A stretch of 33,015 bases of DNA, from positions 1 to 33,015 of the forward strand of contig NZ_NRRS01000044.1 in the NCBI RefSeq assembly GCF_016583795.1, in the 5' to 3' direction. Numbering within the stretch: position 1 is the stretch's first letter; each line of letters begins with the position of its first letter. Source of the DNA: Rhabdochromatium marinum. Its GTDB lineage: Bacteria; Pseudomonadota; Gammaproteobacteria; Chromatiales; Chromatiaceae. This document shows, in pieces, positions 32,882 to 33,015 of the stretch. A model generated the notes under the pieces. That model was given only the letters and a program-made list of their open reading frames with translations. It ran no database searches and was not told where the DNA came from. A program made the translations under genes and the position numbers.

Positions 32882-33015
32882 TTAGGCTGCTAACTGAGCG
32901 AGAGGTTTGGATTTTTTTGGATGCCCATTCATGCGTACGTCTGCCCGCGCTTGCTCCCTGGGCTTTGTCATCAAAGGGTATTTCTTGGCACGTCGTTTGA
33001 GCTGGCGTGGTTCGA
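32882..33015 (-). CDS. IS4-family transposase, C-terminal fragment at window edge
   Basis: Partial minus-strand frame, stop TAA at 32882-32884, open to the window edge (44 codons): EPRQLKRRAKKYPLMTKPREQARADVRM... ...SKPLAQLAA. The PR-x-LKRR-x-K-x-YPLMTKPR segment is typical of the C-terminus of IS4-type DDE transposases. The catalytic residues are outside the window, so activity cannot be judged. Confidence 0.75.
   Translation of the reverse strand, partial: EPRQLKRRAKKYPLMTKPREQARADVRMNGHPKKSKPLAQLAA

Overview
The window is GC-rich DNA with compact, bacterial-style operons. The housekeeping proteins (Mfd, Dtd, IbaG, an AlaC-type aminotransferase, homoserine dehydrogenase, Fpr) and the c-di-GMP/HDOD signalling genes look gammaproteobacterial. 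Several poorly known small proteins, the CHAT-domain fragment and the anaerobe-style molybdate cluster would suit a purple sulfur bacterium (Chromatiales), but that placement is inference, not proof. No rRNA or tRNA gene was seen.

Layout. (1) 1-1945: an IS607-type element on the minus strand, with tnpB running off the left edge and tnpA carrying a damaged 5' end. It is inserted in a CHAT-domain protease-like gene whose C-terminal remnant is 1946-2427. (2) 2515-9763: a molybdate island. modG, modA, a porin, modB, modC, an unknown gene and modD lie on the minus strand; the regulator modE diverges on the plus strand. Two ModE-like operators lie upstream of modA. (3) 9889-11712: a COG0523 GTPase of lower GC and a ferredoxin-NADP reductase. 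(4) 11792-15975: a three-gene signalling operon of a periplasmic binding-like protein, an outer-membrane barrel and a GGDEF-EAL protein. (5) 16399-24766: small unknown proteins, a lipoprotein, pip-dtd, aminotransferase-hom, ibaG with an ankyrin lipoprotein, and a REC-HDOD regulator. (6) 24824-28375: mfd.

(7) 28474-33015 is the most unusual part: a degenerate chromosomal integron. A 66-residue N-terminal integrase remnant lies just upstream of mfd. Next to it is an attI-like region with four TTATCC motifs about 20 bp apart, ending in a GTTAGGC core site. Two AT-rich cassettes follow on the plus strand. The attC of cassette 1 (perfect R'' and L''/L' arms, extrahelical bases) is split by about 1.5 kb holding two diverged ORF-less group II introns of about 755 nt. 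Both are antisense to the cassettes, and the second appears to sit one nucleotide inside the 5' end of the first. Cassette 1 encodes a protein resembling DUF4427/AbiGi-type proteins (possible phage defence); cassette 2 encodes an unknown membrane protein. The array is cut at the right edge by an IS4-type transposase.

How the parts work together: the mod genes form a complete uptake, storage and regulation set for molybdate or tungstate, with an apparently dedicated outer-membrane channel. The binding-protein/barrel/GGDEF-EAL operon looks like an envelope-sensing c-di-GMP module. The two ends of the window are accessory DNA shaped by IS607, IS4, integron and group II intron activity.
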